Shown here piece by piece: positions 63,823-64,000 of a DNA stretch of 64,000 bases. The DNA is taken from NCBI GenBank assembly GCA_023269935.1, contig JAGDXC010000009.1, positions 21,358 to 85,357 of the forward strand, written 5' to 3'. The notes beneath the pieces are model-generated. The model worked only from the letters and a program-made list of their open reading frames with translations, did not search any database and was not told the origin of the DNA. Origin of the DNA: Thermocladium sp. (GTDB lineage: Archaea; Thermoproteota; Thermoprotei; Thermoproteales; Thermocladiaceae). Within the stretch, counting starts at the first letter, position 1, and each line of letters begins with the position of its first letter. The position numbers were made by a program, and so were the translations under genes.

Positions 63823-64000
63823 ATGCAAGATAAAACCATTGAATTATCGACCCAAGCAATTAACTTATTGAGAGATTTAGAGACAGCAACCTATGAATTA
63901 TTGGATTCATTGAAGGAGAAGACAGGTATAGGTAATCCAAGAATACTAGCGACTATGAATAAGATACAGGAGGACCCGGAATCAAAGGTGATGGGAAAGT
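63823..64000 (+). CDS. Hypothetical protein, 5' part
   Basis: The frame starts at ATG 63823 and runs off the window after 59 codons. The start is supported by an ATTTTTAA box centred 26 nt upstream. The visible part is helical and charged (LSTQAINLLRDLETATYELLD, then SLKEKTG), with no recognisable motif. It could be an N-terminal coiled coil or helical domain of a larger protein. Confidence 0.55.
   Translation, partial: MQDKTIELSTQAINLLRDLETATYELLDSLKEKTGIGNPRILATMNKIQEDPESKVMGK

Overview
The window is about 64 kb of a crenarchaeal chromosome, most likely a thermophilic member of the Thermoproteales (Caldivirga/Thermocladium/Vulcanisaeta-like). The support is archaeal information-processing genes (aRF1, FEN1, uL6, eL18, uL13, uS11, an Elf1-like factor, type II thymidine kinase, Fap7-type adenylate kinase), archaeal lipid genes (type II IPP isomerase, cis-prenyltransferase) and intron-bearing tRNAs of the kind known in Thermoproteales. 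Base composition is moderately AT-rich. At many first genes of transcription units a TATA-like box sits about 24-28 nt before the start codon with no Shine-Dalgarno sequence, so most transcripts are probably leaderless. I used this spacing to choose several starts. Genus-level placement is inference.

Layout. 1-6.7 kb: tail of a glucose dehydrogenase-like gene, an unknown protein, a zinc ribbon, thiI, a thioredoxin / phosphatase-like / aldose epimerase / Cys-rich small ORF operon, an SDR and uL6. 6.8-9.9 kb: a pilus-type operon with a fused double TadC-like membrane protein, a small ORF broken by an in-frame TGA, a small membrane protein and a MinD/ParA ATPase. 9.9-16.4 kb: ahcY, tdk, a CBS protein and a YkoEDC-like ECF transporter. 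16.7-23.1 kb: tRNA-Ile with two introns, a TPR protein and two divergent operons (SCP2, Fe-alcohol dehydrogenase, aldehyde:ferredoxin oxidoreductase; 2-hydroxyacid dehydrogenase, ThDP decarboxylase) that could form one 2-oxoacid/aldehyde pathway. 23.5-31.9 kb: Elf1-like factor, a GC-rich VUT-family transporter beside an IS605-like scar, an unknown protein, a DUF1512 / zinc ribbon / AsnRS / adenylate kinase operon, gamma-glutamyltransferase and a divergent NRAMP protein.

32-47.4 kb: a solitary SdhA, aRF1 with a changed NIKS motif, a candidate C/D box sRNA, uppS, a Cys-rich microprotein, a beta-CASP-like hydrolase, tRNA-Ser with an intron, FEN1 with a PD-(D/E)XK nuclease, IDI-2 with MEMO, an amino acid permease, an acyl-CoA dehydrogenase and a ribosomal cluster. 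47.5-53.8 kb: a 1064-residue surface protein, two coiled-coil proteins and a ferritin-VIT1 membrane protein, all on the plus strand. 53.8-64 kb: an unknown protein, a decayed tnpB, a class II amidotransferase, an enoyl-CoA hydratase, a five-gene molybdenum hydroxylase operon with its maturation genes, a DUF72 protein and the start of an unknown gene.

No CRISPR array, rRNA gene or intact transposase was found. Several intergenic stretches look like remains of IS200/IS605 elements. The items I would check first are the 37-residue microprotein with two CX3CX3C motifs (36032-36145), the in-frame TGA inside the pilus operon (7881-8021), the coiled-coil/surface-protein/ferritin-VIT cluster (47.5-53.8 kb), and the FEN1-nuclease pair.
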